Shown: positions 16,026 through 30,323 of the stretch, piece by piece
How the letters are laid out: the number at the start of each line of letters is the position of its first letter
Numbering within the stretch: the first letter of the stretch is position 1
DNA from: Strigamia acuminata
Lineage: Eukaryota > Arthropoda > Chilopoda > Geophilomorpha > Linotaeniidae
Direction: 5' to 3'
Assembly (NCBI GenBank): GCA_949358305.1
Contig: OX442318.1
Location: 3,024,501 to 3,088,500, forward strand
Length of the DNA: 64,000 bases
The notes under the pieces: model-generated
Seen by the model: only the letters and a program-made list of their open reading frames with translations
What the model was told of the DNA's origin: nothing
Database searches by the model: none
Program-made: the position numbers and the translations under genes

Positions 16026-17579
16026 TTAATCGTCGTTGTGTAATTTGCTTTTACAACAACTGTGTTCAAGAAAATGATTATCTTTTAAATCCTGGCAGAA
16101 CTGCGCATCGTATTGCGCGCATATTTCCACCGGTGTGGTGTCCTCCTGTGGCAATTCGGGGCAACACTCGGCCCAAGTAAATCCCAACGTAGCCACTAGA
16201 TGGCAGATCGCCTCGTTGTAATTAGTGCATTGTGATTGGTGGGTTGGTGCCTGTGTCGAAGTGGGTGGGAATCTGTTCAAAATGTGATGTTTGTGGCAAC
16301 ATTGCTTAAGATGGCGGATTTTGTCGCATTTGTTTTGCGTAAAAGAGAGACATTTGGTGGCGGAATTTTCCAGGCTACAACATTGTTTCATCAATCTGAA
16401 TCTTGGTCTCCAATCCCTGCAGAAACGTCGGGTCAACCTCGGACATGTTTCATTTCTGTTGTTGATTTCCACAGTCATTTCTTCCTGGATTTGTTCGCCG
16501 GTTAACAATTCCGGCAAAAAGGTTTCGGTCTCTACCGATTCGGTCTCGGTTCCTCTATTAAGCATCATTTCCGCTCTCTTCCGATGGTTGTGATGGATTT
16601 GGGAGTCATTTCGGTCATCAGAAGCCTTAAAAACGAAATAAAACGATCAATTTCATTCAGAAATAAACATTTTCTTGGTTAAATCAGTGATGGTTGCAGC
16701 GCCACTACCCGAGACTGCGGACTGTATTGGAACTAGAAACAACGACACAGTGTGGCAAAAACATGAACTAAAACTTAAAAATGCATAAAAATAAATAAAG
16801 ACCGCTTATGTTGTCGTTATTGCCTTTATATGGTTGTCTAGGGGTTAGTGTGCCTCATGGTACTTACCAATTGCGTGTTGTCGATGGTGATTGGCTGATC
16901 GCACGCTCCACAAGGTTCACCGAAGTAGGTGGATATCAAGCCTGCTTGCACAAATGGTTTACTGAGTAAACTCAATGGGAAAGGAATATAATGTGCTAAT
17001 CTGCCACATCTGACAAGAAAATCAATATTAATGATCCAAATTCCTGATTTAAGTCAAAATTCTACCTGTCATAAATGAAAACATCGTCTTTTCCACCACC
17101 CAGGACATCCCACACAGGTTCTTCATCAGTTTCTTGATAAACTGGGGTATTGTTGGCATGATTTCTCATTTCCTCAAGCATTGCCAATGCAATAGGGTCA
17201 TTATGATTGATAATTACTATAGAAAGCTGGTTGAGGCCTTGCGTCAGATAGTGAGTGAATAACTCATCAAACCTGGCATGATAGAATCAACACAACAGCT
17301 AAACTTAAATTATATTGTATCATATTACCTGGCTGCTTGCCATAAGCACAACTGTCAAGAAGCTTGCAACAAAACAACCACAGTGACATTGCCCTTGTGT
17401 TGGGCCATCAAATCCTGGCCCTCCACTGTCCATTTTGGAGCTGGTTGGCAGTGGATTGATGCCAATGTTGAATTCTCAGTGGAAATGTCTTCGCCAAACA
17501 CTCCGGTCAACACTTGGCCAACCAAAAACAGAACATGAAGTGGCAATGGCCACTTCATTCCTGTTATAGTGGTCTTCAT
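16026..17579 (-). CDS. SELENOP: Selenoprotein P with one Sec (UGA) codon
   Basis: A secreted selenium-transport/antioxidant protein (family knowledge). Coding exons: 17579-17329, 17272-17066, 17009-16868, 16625-16026; 399 residues if UGA at 17355-17357 is read as Sec75. The start gives a signal peptide with a hydrophobic LPLHVLFLVGQVL core. The thioredoxin-like domain follows: VVVLLQAS-U-QLC, matching the UxxC redox site of vertebrate SelP, then IVIINH, PVYQ, DVFIYDRCGRLA and EPCGACD. Reading through the UGA, a splice donor follows in phase and three more exons keep homology, so the UGA is not a true stop. The last exon has no further UGA. It carries four C-x7-C...CC repeats and stops at TAA 16026. 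Two SECIS-like hairpins lie just downstream. Confidence 0.93.
17355..17357 (-). other. Selenocysteine codon (UGA), residue 75
   Basis: TGA lies in frame inside exon 1, followed by CAG TTG TGC, so the encoded motif is U-Q-L-C. Vertebrate SelP has U-x-x-C at the same place after LLQAS. Translation downstream remains homologous, supporting recoding. Confidence 0.9.
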
Positions 17580-17585
17580 GACCAC

Positions 17586-18502
17586 TTCTCTACTGGCTAG
17601 ACAATGTGTTTGTCTTTAGAGAAACAATTTTCAGGAGAAAATTCAACGCTTTAACTCGGGCTAAAAGTGTGTGCTGGAATGGATGTTTTGGATCAATTCT
17701 GTCAATCCTTGGACTTGGATCTTCGCCCAGCTGATAAGCTAATAAAAAATTTAACACGTGCAATGCAATGTGTAATTAAGGAAGAAAAAGAGTGTACACT
17801 TTAATTTATGTCGAAAATTGGACAAAAGTTAAAATATTTTCGACTTTTTGATTAAAATAATCATCAAAATCTTTCCGAATCCCAACCGAATCCCGTCCGA
17901 ATAAGTGACCGTTAGATATCTACAGTGACTCAAAAAATTGTTCACATGTTTGTAGTAGTATCTTTATTTGGCAAAAAAAAGATTTATAATGATTTCTCAG
18001 AAAGAAAATATTTTAAATTTTAACACAAATAGCTCGTGAGCTAAGTGACCGTTAGATATCTATATCGATGTCCGCGGTAACTAAGATGAGTTCCGATAAA
18101 ACCGGATAAAACTGGATAAATTTCAACATTTATTTTTTATATATTTATATATATACATGTGTGTAATATACATTGGATATCCAAGTTTATTATTTATTAT
18201 TCTTCAAAAAATGCGTATTCTTGGTATTAGTTAACGAACGGTGTGAAACAAAAACAAACAAACAAACAAACAAACAAACAGAAACATCTTCTTTGGTGCA
18301 GCCAAAAATTGTCATTTTGCCCCGTCTAAGGAATTCCTTGTGAAATAAAAATTTTAAAACAAAAGACACAAAAACAAGTTCCAAGATGTCCAGACAAAGA
18401 CTAGGATTTCAAACAAAAATAATAAACAGAGATTAATACAAAAAGATGATCGATCGATTAATTTGGCACGAAACGAAAAACCAAAACAATTTTGAGCAAA
18501 AT
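17586..18502. other. Intergenic: SELENOP promoter side / ARHGAP 3' side
   Basis: No exon was seen. It contains a short duplicated motif (GTGACCGTTAGATATCTA at 17907 and 18043) and an (AAAC)n microsatellite at 18248-18281. Confidence 0.5.
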
Positions 18503-21500
18503 TTAGACAAATCTTGGTGGTCGCTGCTTTAACTTGACGTTGTCATCCAAAGTAGTTTTTACAAACACGTTACTGTCGCTGGACACGCGGTGTAACGGCG
18601 GAGACAACGAATGACTGACCCGCGTCTTCAGCGAAGACAAGTCGTGATCGAGTAATGGAGATGAACAAGATTCGGATGATTTGGTCGAAGCCGTCGAATA
18701 AGCGGGCGAATGTCGTTGGTGCCTCGTCGCGGCCCGAAGCAGACTATTCCTCGTTCCCAATTCGCTGGCCGTCAACGACTGATCCGCATTAGCATCTGCA
18801 CTTATGCATCTGGAATGGCGCTTTTTCGTCGGATCGTCGTAGTTGGCGAAACTCGTTGAGCGTGAATAAGCCAAAGCGGGCCCCAAGCGGATGTGTTTGT
18901 ACGGCTCCTGAGACAAATATGGAGACATGTATTCGCTCAACGTCGGCGAGTGGCGCGAATATGTGATGCCCAAAACATCCACTAGCAAGTATAAAAAGAA
19001 AATTATTAAATGTTTATTATTATTATTATTTGTGACACTTGGCATGGTCATAGTCCAGGGGTCGGCAACCTGCGGCTCTTTCGATACCATAATATAATAC
19101 CAACCATAATGTATGTTAGTGGCTCTTTAAAAACTGGGAAATGTTGTAAATTGTAACTTTTGGCTCTTCCGTCTCAAAAGGTTGCCGACCCCTGTCATGG
19201 TCTATACTTCCAGATCTCGCTTGTCTCGTAATCTCGATCTCGGAGATCTCGGTTTTTATTGTTTCTCGTAACGGCTAAGACCTTTAACGTTCACTTTACA
19301 TTCCTGCTATAAAAGCACGTTGTAAAATTTTTCTACCCTAAAAAATGTCGGTTTCTTTCAAAAGCCCGCCTGATAGTGTGTCTCGATCGCCTACAAGATG
19401 TCGTCTCAGAAAACCGAGACTTGAAAACGGCCGAGATGCTGGAAGTATAGCCATAGCCCCATAAGCAGGACACCCGTTATTGGGGATTTGGTCATGTAAG
19501 CCGCAATATGTGGAACCACTTTCTTAAGGACCCAATTGCAGCAAGTAGAAAACCCAGTGAAAGGCAATTGGCAAATATTCAGATAAGAATGAGAAAACAA
19601 CTGGGATTTCCAGCAGTTCACCCATCCTAGTACTGACCAGACCCAATACTGCTTAACTGCTGTGTTCCAATGGGAACAAGTGATCAGCATGGTGAGCCAT
19701 TCCTATCCTTACGCTTAATCCCAGTTCAAGAAGCCCTAGTTTAGATAATACAGTCAAAACTCTTTATAACGAATCGCGATATAACAAATTATCGATATAA
19801 CAAATACCTAAAAATGGCTGGTTTGGCTGGCTAGCCATAGAACCCCATGTTAAAAAATTTCGATATAACGAATTCTCGTTATACCAAATAACAATTCGTT
19901 ATATAGAGTTTCGAGTATACTTGGAGTATACCTGTCTCTCTCTTTACTCCGACTAGATTTTGTATAGAACTTTGATTTTAAGACGACAAAACTAAATTCC
20001 TTCACTCTGTTTCAGAAAACTTAAAACAAACTCCCACTGATTATTGACCGGTTGCAACCCACCCACATGCAATATAGAAAAAACCTAAGAAAAATCAATA
20101 CATTCATCCATTGAAGATGTGGTTGATGGAATCGATGAAACTGGCGACGGCTGAAGTGCCGAGGTTGTTACTGGTGATACATCGTCGCCTACATTATCAT
20201 CCAAACTCGGCGTTATGGTAACGGGGATCTGAACGGCGCAAGGCAAAAGGCTGTACCTCGGCGAAGGCACTGGATGATCGTCGATCACTAAGACTAAATT
20301 TGTACCGAGCGCATCATTCCGCGCTTCCACTAAACTAGATCCTTCCGGCGGAGACTCATCGACAAAAGGCACATCTTCCGCCTCATCTTTCCTGGGAAAA
20401 TCGCTCGCGACTAAAGTTCGTGGCGCGGCCACCGGAGGAATTCGATCTCCTTCAACGTGAATAATAATTTTGTCTCCGGATTGTTCTAAATTGCAGTCCG
20501 AAGACATGCGATTAAGTCGCGTGTGGCTCGCATTCCGGCGAGGCGGCGGAAGCGGCACTTCGCCTTCGCCGTCCGTAACATCGAAGCTGAGAACCGAACT
20601 TCGGTCATCGTCTTTCGAAGGTGACTTCCGGGGAATGTTTGGCGATAGACCCATCTCCATATTATTGCCGTCCTCTTCGTTCTCACCCTGAGGTTCCCCC
20701 TCCACCACTTTGTCCAAATCGACACCAAATAGTTCATCCGAAAAGACGATAAGCAACTCGACAACCCTAGTTTGGTAAACGGTGTCCACCAACGAGCTCA
20801 GCGAAGCGCTGCCTTCGCTCGTGCGAAGCAATGTCGGTCCAAATACTATGCTGAGATTTCTGGCCGGCATGTTGTTGATTTCCGACAAGAGGGATATCCG
20901 CTTCAAATGGCGGATGATTGCTGCCAAACACTTGTTGTGGCAGAGTGGAAGCTTGGCCAAGATGATGTCGAGTTCCTTCATCGCTTGTTTGTTTTCCGCA
21001 AGATCGACATCCCGATTCAGATATTTCTGGGTGGAAAAGAATAAAAATACATTCACATTATATCGCAATGTATTTTGAAAAGTATCTTTGCATGCCTTAC
21101 GATACCAATACTGTCAACACTCTTTATAACGAATCGCGATATAACGAATTATCAATATAACGAATACCTAAAAATGGCTGGTTTGGTTGGCTGGCCGTAG
21201 AACACCATGTTGAAAATTTCGATATAACAAATTCTTGTTATAACTAATCGACTTTTCGGGTCCCTTGCGATTCGTTATAAAGAGTTTCGACTGTACTATT
21301 ATTTGTCGAACATGAATGCCAATATGTTGTAAAATATACTTTTTAAGCATATGAATCCTTACCTGGGCAAGTTGAATAAAGTGTGGATACAAATTGTACG
21401 TTAGCAGCGGTTCTGGTAATTGCCTCAAATATAGCTTGAGCACATTGGCAGTTACATTCGGATGGATGTCACTCAAATCGACTAATTCTACACCGTTCTC

Positions 21501-24500
21501 AAAACTCTGGCAGAGCTTTTCCACCTTGGACTTGACTCCGGACACACGATAAATACCCTACACAAAGAATAAGTTTCATTTAATCAACCTTTAAAGTATC
21601 AAATAAAATTTATTCAGCGCTTATTCATTCTGCGGTTATTACGAAATCCCAAATAAATGTACCGTTAAGTTGCAAACCTTACCACGTGTGGTTAATTCCA
21701 ATTTACCTTAATATGGCTTCCCCGTCTCTCAATTTCATCTATGCATCTGGTGACCAAATGCGGGACTTCGCAATTGGTCTCATTCAAATGCACACTCAGA
21801 TCAATTCCAAATGTTGTTAGTTTTGGCTTCATTCTCTTGTGACCACATTGCAGCGCTAAAGTCTCCACACATTTCTTATGACAAGCTAAACCACACTAAA
21901 GAAAAGATCAACTATTTATTAATACAAATTAAATTTCCGGTTTAATCCATCCAACCTCGATGCAATCCAATCCTTGAAAATAAACATAAGTGTCGCACTC
22001 TCGACACCGAGCGGGAGTCTTCAGCTTGCGGAAAGTGTGCGTGATAGCGGCTTTGGAAAACCCTCGCGATTGCACGTCTGCCGAATCTTATTTCAGAAAC
22101 AAACACAAACATTTCATGGTTGGACCCGGTCAGTCATTAAATTTTAATATTCTCCTCACCAACATCATCAGCCTCTATCAGTTCATCATTAATGCTATCC
22201 AAATGGCGTATTGCTATTCTGGGACTTCCGTAAGGCGATGTGTCAACCGATTTATTGCTTTGATTACTGCCTACACTGTCGCTGTCGCTCACAGGACACC
22301 AAGCTTTGCGCCCTGAAACCCAACAAAGTATTAAGCCTCGTTTCATTTCCAGCGCAACTTGTCGAGTAAGATTAATCTAGGGTTTTGGTTTTCCCGCCCT
22401 TTTCCAATTCCCGGTTTCCGGTACCAAAATGGCCGATATTCCCGGGAAATCGGTACTCCCGGGAATTAAAATCATGCGACAAAAAATGGCTAGAAATGGC
22501 CGTTTTTCGTCAAAAAAGGCCCATTTTAGCCATTTTTCATCAAAAATGGCCAATTTTATCCATTTTTTATGGTAAAAATAGCCATTTTCATCATTGAAAC
22601 ATTACAATTTGTAACGTTTCAATGACGAAAATGACGTTTTAACGACGTTTTTGACGGAACCGATTATTTTGAAAATTCCTGGTTCCCGGTAGCGTGATTT
22701 TTCACCGGGTTTCCCGGGAAATCGGTACCCCGGTTTCCTCGGACCGAAACCCTAGATTAATCATTTGAGATGCCCGGGTACGGGCGGGTACGGGTAGAGA
22801 ATTTTAATTAGAGACGGGTAACGGGTACGGTTTTTACGCCAATGCAAATCTCTGCTTCTTGTACAGTACGGTAACCCTAACCGTACTCCTTTTTTCGTTT
22901 GGTATTTACCTTTTCCTTGTTCCGATGTCTGCGAAGCTCCGGAAGATAACGTTAACGATTCTTCAGAACCTTCAAGCCCATTATTAGACCTTCTATCATT
23001 CAACCTGCAAAGTAAAAGTTGTTCTGTGGCAGTGGCTGTTTCAGGGGTAGGCGAGCTAAGCTTTTGTCTCGAGCCTTGCATCGTTTGATGGCAACCATTG
23101 ATGTTGATTGGCGCATACCTGCTATCTGTCGGAACGTATGGTTCGAAAGAGAAGGGCGGCGGTTCAAATACGGGCCCCTCCGATGGAATTTCGAGTGTTT
23201 TAACAAATTCCATGTATTTGCTGCCTGCTTCGTAGAGTCTGCTGTTTTCGCACAGAGTTTGGTATTGTACGGGTGAAGGAGCCGTGACTGTGTGCAGCAA
23301 TTGAAAGTAACTAACAGTGGCCGCTTTCATCGTTTGGTCGCATTGTAATATCAGTTCCCGCGTTTGTTTTAATATGTCGGCCTTGAGGAGTAATAATATT
23401 AATTTTAAAATGTTTTGTTTGTTGGTTTTTTTTTTTTTACTTTAATTCTCTGCATGTTTTGATGTTTGTCATTCGCTTCAACGACACACGCTTTGTAAGT
23501 GGTGTCAGCTTCTGCAGCCTTAATTGGATAATAAGAATGATTAATTGAATCGGTAATTGGCTAATTAAGTAATTATTCAAGTACCTTCTGCATGACCTCT
23601 TCTTCGCTTTTTTTCTTTTTGTCGATTTTGCTCGCGTCTAATCCTTCCGATAGTTCGGCTCTTTGAACTAAATCCTTCGCTTTTTCGTATTCCAGCTGCC
23701 GTTGGATGTAAACTGTCCGTGCTTTTCGCAAGTTATTTATTGCATCTTGCTGAAATTGTGATAAAAATGATATAAAAGAATGTTACCAATATTTTTCAAA
23801 AACTTCTCAAAAATTTCTCAAAATTTCCTCAAAATTTTCTCAAAAATTTCTCAAAAATTTCTCAAAAATTTCTCAAATTTTCCTCAAATTTTCCTCAAAT
23901 TTTTCTCAAATTTTTCTCAAATTTTTCTCAAAATTTTCTCAAAATTTTCTCAAAATTTTCTCAAAATTTTCTCAAAATTTTCTCAAAACTTTCTCAAATT
24001 TTCTCAAAATTTCAACAAAACTTTTTATTTTACCATCTTTTTCATTTCCCTTTGCCACATTTCTTTAAGTTGTTTCCTAACTTTTTCGTGTTCGTTCCGC
24101 CTCGCTATTAATGGCTGAAAAAAACAAACAAACAAACAAACAAAACATCAATTTCAAAACACCAAGACTCCAAAATCAAATATTTACCTCAATAAACTTA
24201 TGTCCTTGTAACAAACTACATGTTGCTTGCATTAAATTTGCATTATCTGCATCTTGGTCAAGTGCAATACAATAAACTGATTGAAATGGCAGAAAACTCT
24301 AAAAAAAAAAAACCACAAACATAAAACAACCGAACCAAACTCAACCCACATGGTTCAAAACTAATACATTTTACAATATGTATTGCTTTTAAAATTCACA
24401 GCAATATAATTTCAATGTATTTTTGAACCATATGGGAATATCACACAAATCCCAACCTCTTCCTTCAATACACTTCGCGTAGTTTGCGCTAACTTGCCCA

Positions 24501-27500
24501 TACTTCTACAATGTTCCAATTCTGTAACAACAAAATTCAATTTAATTATATTTTTTACATTTAATTATAATTATTTCATTAAACTGACCCAATGCACATC
24601 TTTTTTCCACATAGGTTACAATATCTTTGGTATATTTGGCCCACACTTTGGCTCTCTGCAAAGCAACATTCACTCCTTGTTCCTGTTCCACACGCATCAA
24701 AGCCTCATCTATTTGCTCACAGCTGTGCAAATCTGTGGACACAAACATTTCATTATCTTATTTATACTTCCAAACTCCAAAAAAAGTTTTTTATAAATTC
24801 TCACCTGGATATTTGGCAAATCTCTTATCATTTTCATCTGGCAGAGCTTCACAGGACTGGAAAAATAATAATAAAGAATAAATATCACATGTTTCGGAGC
24901 ACATGAACAAAGATATAAATAATATCATTTATTTGTTGATGTTATATGATTGGTTTATCGGTTTGATATTTGTAATTTTAAGGATTTTTCACTTTTGTTC
25001 TGGTCATTTTCTGGATTTATTTAGACTTTTTAATTCAGTTATTGTCATTTTCCATCTGTTTTCATATGATTTAAGTGATTTTCTATTTGTTTTCATATGA
25101 TTTAAGTGATTTTCCATTTGTTTTCATATGATTTAAGTGATTTTCCATTTGTTTTCATATGATTTAAGTGATTTTCCATTTGTTTTCATATGATTTAAGT
25201 ACTTTTCCATTTGTTTTCATATGATTTAAGTGATTTTCCATTTGTTTTCATATGCTTTAAGTAATTTTTCATTTGTTTTAAATGATTTTAGTGATTATAC
25301 ATCTGTTTGCACATGATTTTAGTGATTTTCCATCTGTTTGCAAATGATTTTAGTCATTGTCCATCTGTTTTCAAATGATTTTTACTCATTTTCCAACATT
25401 TTCACATGACTTCAGTCATTTTCCATTTATTTTCACACGATTTTAAGTCATTTTTAATTTATTTTTACATGATTTCAGTCATTTTCCATCTATTTACACA
25501 TGTTTTCAATCATTTTCCATTGATTTTCACATGATTTCAGTGATTTTCCATCATTTTCACATGATTTCAGTGATTTTTCCATCATTTTCACATGATTTCA
25601 GTGATTTTCCATCATTTTCACATGACTTTTAGTCATATTCAATCATTTTTCCGCATAATACCCTCAAATCCATACACCCAATAAACCAGCCCATAATTAA
25701 AAATGCAACTTACTTTAGACCTGACAGCAGGATGAACTGATGAAGACGTGTCCAAGTCCCCCATGAGGTATTCAGAAACTCTGTTGGCGAAGAACAAGAA
25801 TTGTAAATACTTTTCTTTCCAGGTTAATAGAACTTAGTGCTAATTATCATAACATTTCCACATCACATGTCTTATCTACACCATTGAGAAAAGTCAATTC
25901 CATTCAAATTTCAAAGTTGATTTTGCAATTTTCCATACATAACGATGTAAATGTATCATTTCTTACCTATTGATGGCATTTTTAAGGGAATCGTAAGGGT
26001 TTAGCAGTGAGATCCAGGAGGAACACACCCCAGCCATGAACTGAGTTTGCGGCAACTCAACAAACTTACAGTGGATGACTAAGCCCCACCCACACAAGAA
26101 TTAGACAACTGAATCATTCAAAGCACACCACACCCGCCATAACTCAAAGAAAATCTTCATTGAAAAAAAAAATGTTAAAAGATAAAAAGAAATTAAAAAT
26201 GTTGAAACTTTTGCATTTTTCAGCCTTGGATGATTGGGATTGACATTTTTCTGTTGTAATTATATTCAGTGGTGTAAGAATTAATTGTAAAGAAATGGGG
26301 AGAAATTTGAGATTTTTTTTAAGTTTAATTCTAATTTTTTTGGGAGAAATTTAAGATTTTCTTGAGAGAAATTTATTTTTTGGGAAAAATTTAAAAATTT
26401 TTTTTCGACAAATTGAAAAACTTTTTTGTGCCAATTTTTCAATTTTTGATAAATTTGACAATTTTCTGTGCCAATTTTTCAATTTTGGATAAATTGGACG
26501 ATTTTCTGTGCCAATTTGTCAATTTGTCAATTTTTGACATATTTCAAAAATTTCTGAAAAATTATAAGAATTTTGAGAAATCTATGACAAATTTACACAA
26601 AATTTGAAAAATTTGTGATAAATTACAAGAAATTTGAAAAGTTTATAATAAATTTCAAAAAATTTTATTAATTTTTTTATATATTTTGATTAGTTTTCAT
26701 AATTTTTGATTATTTTTTTTTATAATTTTTGATTATTTTTTGATTATTTTTGATTATTTTTTGATTATTTTTGATCATTTTTTGATAATTTTTGTTTATT
26801 TCTTTTTTAAAATAATTTTTGGTAATTATTTGATATTTTTTGATTGTTTATGATTACATTTGATTTCATTTGATAAATTCTGCTAATTATTTGACAATTT
26901 GTAATAACTATTTCATAATAATTGATAATTTTTGCCAAAATTTCATCAATTATGTCAATCTTTTAAATCAAATTCCCATAAATATCAACAAATTAAAAAT
27001 AAATAAACAAATAAAAAAAACCAAACAAATTCAATAAACTTTCATTTCTCAATCCCAAAAACCAAAAACTTCAAACTCCAAATTCCCCAACTTAAAAAAA
27101 AAAAATTAACTTCCCCAAACACCTCAATTGCATAACATAACTCACCTGCTGCTGAAGGCGAGTGCAACTTGGTCTATGGCCTCGAAAAACACCGTTGGAT
27201 CACTTTTCTCATCTTCAAAATTAAAACCTTAAAAAAAAAAAAAAAAATTAGAACAAAAATAAAAACAAAAATAAAAATATTTTTAAAAAAATTTAAAATA
27301 AAAAAATTTAAAATTTAAAAAAAATTTCGCCTCGTCGTAGACCATTCCAGAGGTTATTTGAACAAGTTTCAAACGTAAAAAAAAATCAATAAAAACATTT
27401 TAAGGTCTTTCCAAATGTAAAAGTGTCACGTTTCGCACATTTTTTAACTCAAACTCCCTTGAACTTTATTTCACCCCTTTTATGTCCAGCTGAGTTTACT

Positions 27501-30290
27501 CATTTCCATCTCCACTTACAAAACCAAATAAAGAAACAGCTGTGTGCTCAAATAAAAAACATAAAATACAATAACAATAAAAAAATAATATTCATTTTTT
27601 AAAATTCTTAATTTCACATTTATTTATGAGAAATAATAAATTAAAATTTTTACCCGCACTCAGTTGCCCAGACGAGTTAAAATTCAGATTTAATTTAGCC
27701 GGATAACCATTTGCGTTTACATGACATTAGTTTTCTAGTAAAAATGACGTCACGTGTGAATTACCCATAATGCATTTTGATTATCTGGAACAACAAAATG
27801 GTTGTCGATGTCGATCTATTTCAGCCCCTAAACAAATCAAATTCAGACCCCGGAAATCGTGTTTTAGATCATTTCACACTGTTGTTGACGATATTCCGAT
27901 ATTCCGATCGAAGTATTGAATTTTCGCATGCACTGGGCTGACGGGTGTTTACATGCAGTTTTCAATGCGCAAAACACCCAAAATCTACCTCGAACAACTG
28001 GAATTTAGTTTTCCAAATAAGTCTGTCTTTTCTGGATAACTGGTTCGTTTACATGATCAGTTTTCCAGGAAAGCAAAATTCGCATTTTCACTTATCTGGA
28101 AAACGGAGTACATGTAAACATGATAAATGTTGGTGGAGAGGTGCAATTGCAACTGCAAACAAACTGTTAAATCGGGGGTCGGCAAGTAATTTTAAGTGGG
28201 GTCCGGATACTATTGAAAACTTGTATCGAGGTCCGGATACTATTGAAAATTTTTATCGAGGTCCAGAAAAAAAAACTCATAATACTTACTAGTTTTAAAT
28301 TTTTATTTTCTGACTCATTTAAGTAATTATATAAAACACTAGGTAGGTATTCTTAAAAATTAATGCGAGAAATTACACCCTACACCTTTGACGGTTCTTC
28401 CGCGGTCCGCCTGTTGCCGACCGCTGTGTTAAATGTATTGAGGTGAATCATTGGAGTAAAAAGAAATGATAGAAATTAACAATTTAAAAAAATAATAAAA
28501 ATCCAAGATCACTTTTTTTTACATTTAAATATCTACCACAAAACCACAACCTTTCACCAACAAATCAAAAAGAAACTAATTTCCCCAACACATAAACACA
28601 ATTAATCATAAACAACATCAAACCCAATGACATCATCCCAATTAACCCAATTCCCATTCATTTCCACAACAAAAACCAAAAAAAAAACCAAACAAAAATC
28701 CTCCAATCACCTTCAAATCCCACCACCAGATGCCCCCACCACCCAAACAACACCAACAACCAAAATAAAACATTCACAAACCCCAGATAAACATCTCCAA
28801 CAACACAAAACACCATTATCCATGTTTATCCCAACCAAAACTCAAAACTTCCTGCCTCAATCCAACCCAGCAAGCAAAAAAACAACAAACCAAACCGATC
28901 TTGCATCACGCCGAAAAATAGGCCTAACCCCATTCAGGCCTAAACTTCCTCTCCAAAACCCCAATTTCGTACCTTTAACCGTCTGTATGAGTTGTCCAGC
29001 TGCCATCAGCAGCTCAGTAGACTGTAAAGCTGCATATTTCTCCAAAATTCCTCTCAAAATCCTCAAAACATTTCCCAACTTCTCGTGAGCTGTTGATCTA
29101 ATTTGTTCTTGTTTATCTATAAAACAAAAAAAAAATATTTTTTTACAAACTAAATAAAAATGATAAGGAAATAAATGAATCAAATAATGATAAGGAAAAA
29201 ATATCATCAATTTTAAAATTTAAAAAAAAATATTTTTAGCAAAATCTGGCCTTTGGGGGCCTTTGGGGCCTTTGGGAGGCCCAATTTAGTACCTGATGAG
29301 GCCCAGTGAATGTTAATTCAACCTATTTTCTTTTCTGTGTGTTTGTTTGCCAGGTGTGTCTCAATTAATTTGGCTTCTAGGCACAGGTGTTGTGCTGTTG
29401 GCAGGCACCTGACTTACACTAACAGGTGGAAAATGAACTCTCCTGGCCTTATTTAATTGGTCTTGCTATTGGTGGCCTGTGTTGTGCCTTCACTTTTTAT
29501 TGTGTTGTGAATTTCATATTGAATGAGCACCTGAATTGCTCAAGGTCAGCAGCAGGCCTCATAGGTGGATGCAACAGGTCAGTGGGCCAGCAAAAGGTGC
29601 TGGAAATCACAGCTGGGATCAACACTTTGACTTTTTCTTTGATCATTCAAGACAAATTTAAGACAAATTTGAGAAAAAATTAAAAAAAAATTTTTTTTTT
29701 TTATCTTTTTTTTTTTGGCAGCCATGTTGGATTTTTGGAATTATAAGTTTGTCAGAAATTATTATTATTATAATATTAATTTTTGTATTAGATTTATTTA
29801 TTTATAATTATTTGTTGGATGACTAATGGAAATAATAAAACCTGCTTTTACAATTAGTTTTCTTTTGGCAGCCATGTTGGATTTTTAGAATTATTATTAT
29901 TATAATATTAATTTTTGTATTAGATTTATTTATTTATATTTGTTTGTTGGATGACTTATGGAAATAATAAAAACCTGCTTTTAGTTTTCTTTTGGCAGCC
30001 ATATTGGATTTTTTTTTTAAAGTTTGATTTTTGGGATTATAAAATTTTTATTTTTTTTTTATAATATTTTAGAGGCAGCCATGTTTTTTTTTTATTCATT
30101 CAATTATTTTATGGACAATAATTTAAACCCAAAAAATCATTTTTGGCAGCCATGTTGGATTTTTGGATTTTTAAAATTAAAAAAAAATTAATTCATACAA
30201 AATTAAATATTCTTTAATAAAAAAAAAACTTGCAAAAACAACAATAAAAGTCAGCCATTTTTATTGTCCAAAATTCCCACCAATAAATCC

Positions 30291-30323
<33 letters not shown>

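Noticed and set aside
17355-17357. Reading the UGA in SELENOP as a nonsense mutation (pseudogene)
   Set aside because: Homology, splice phase and three further exons continue past it, it is at the known Sec position, and SECIS-like structures are present.
22990-23010. Internal acceptor-like TTTGCAG|GTTG in the large RhoGAP exon
   Set aside because: The frame is continuous through it and no matching upstream donor is needed.
28627-29088. 153-codon plus-strand ORF rich in Thr/Gln/Lys
   Set aside because: Low-complexity AC-rich sequence, and it runs antisense through a true RhoGAP exon (28973-29116).
29426-29683. 85-codon plus-strand ORF with a hydrophobic stretch
   Set aside because: No splice sites, no recognisable motif, sits in a repeat-rich intron; could not be supported.
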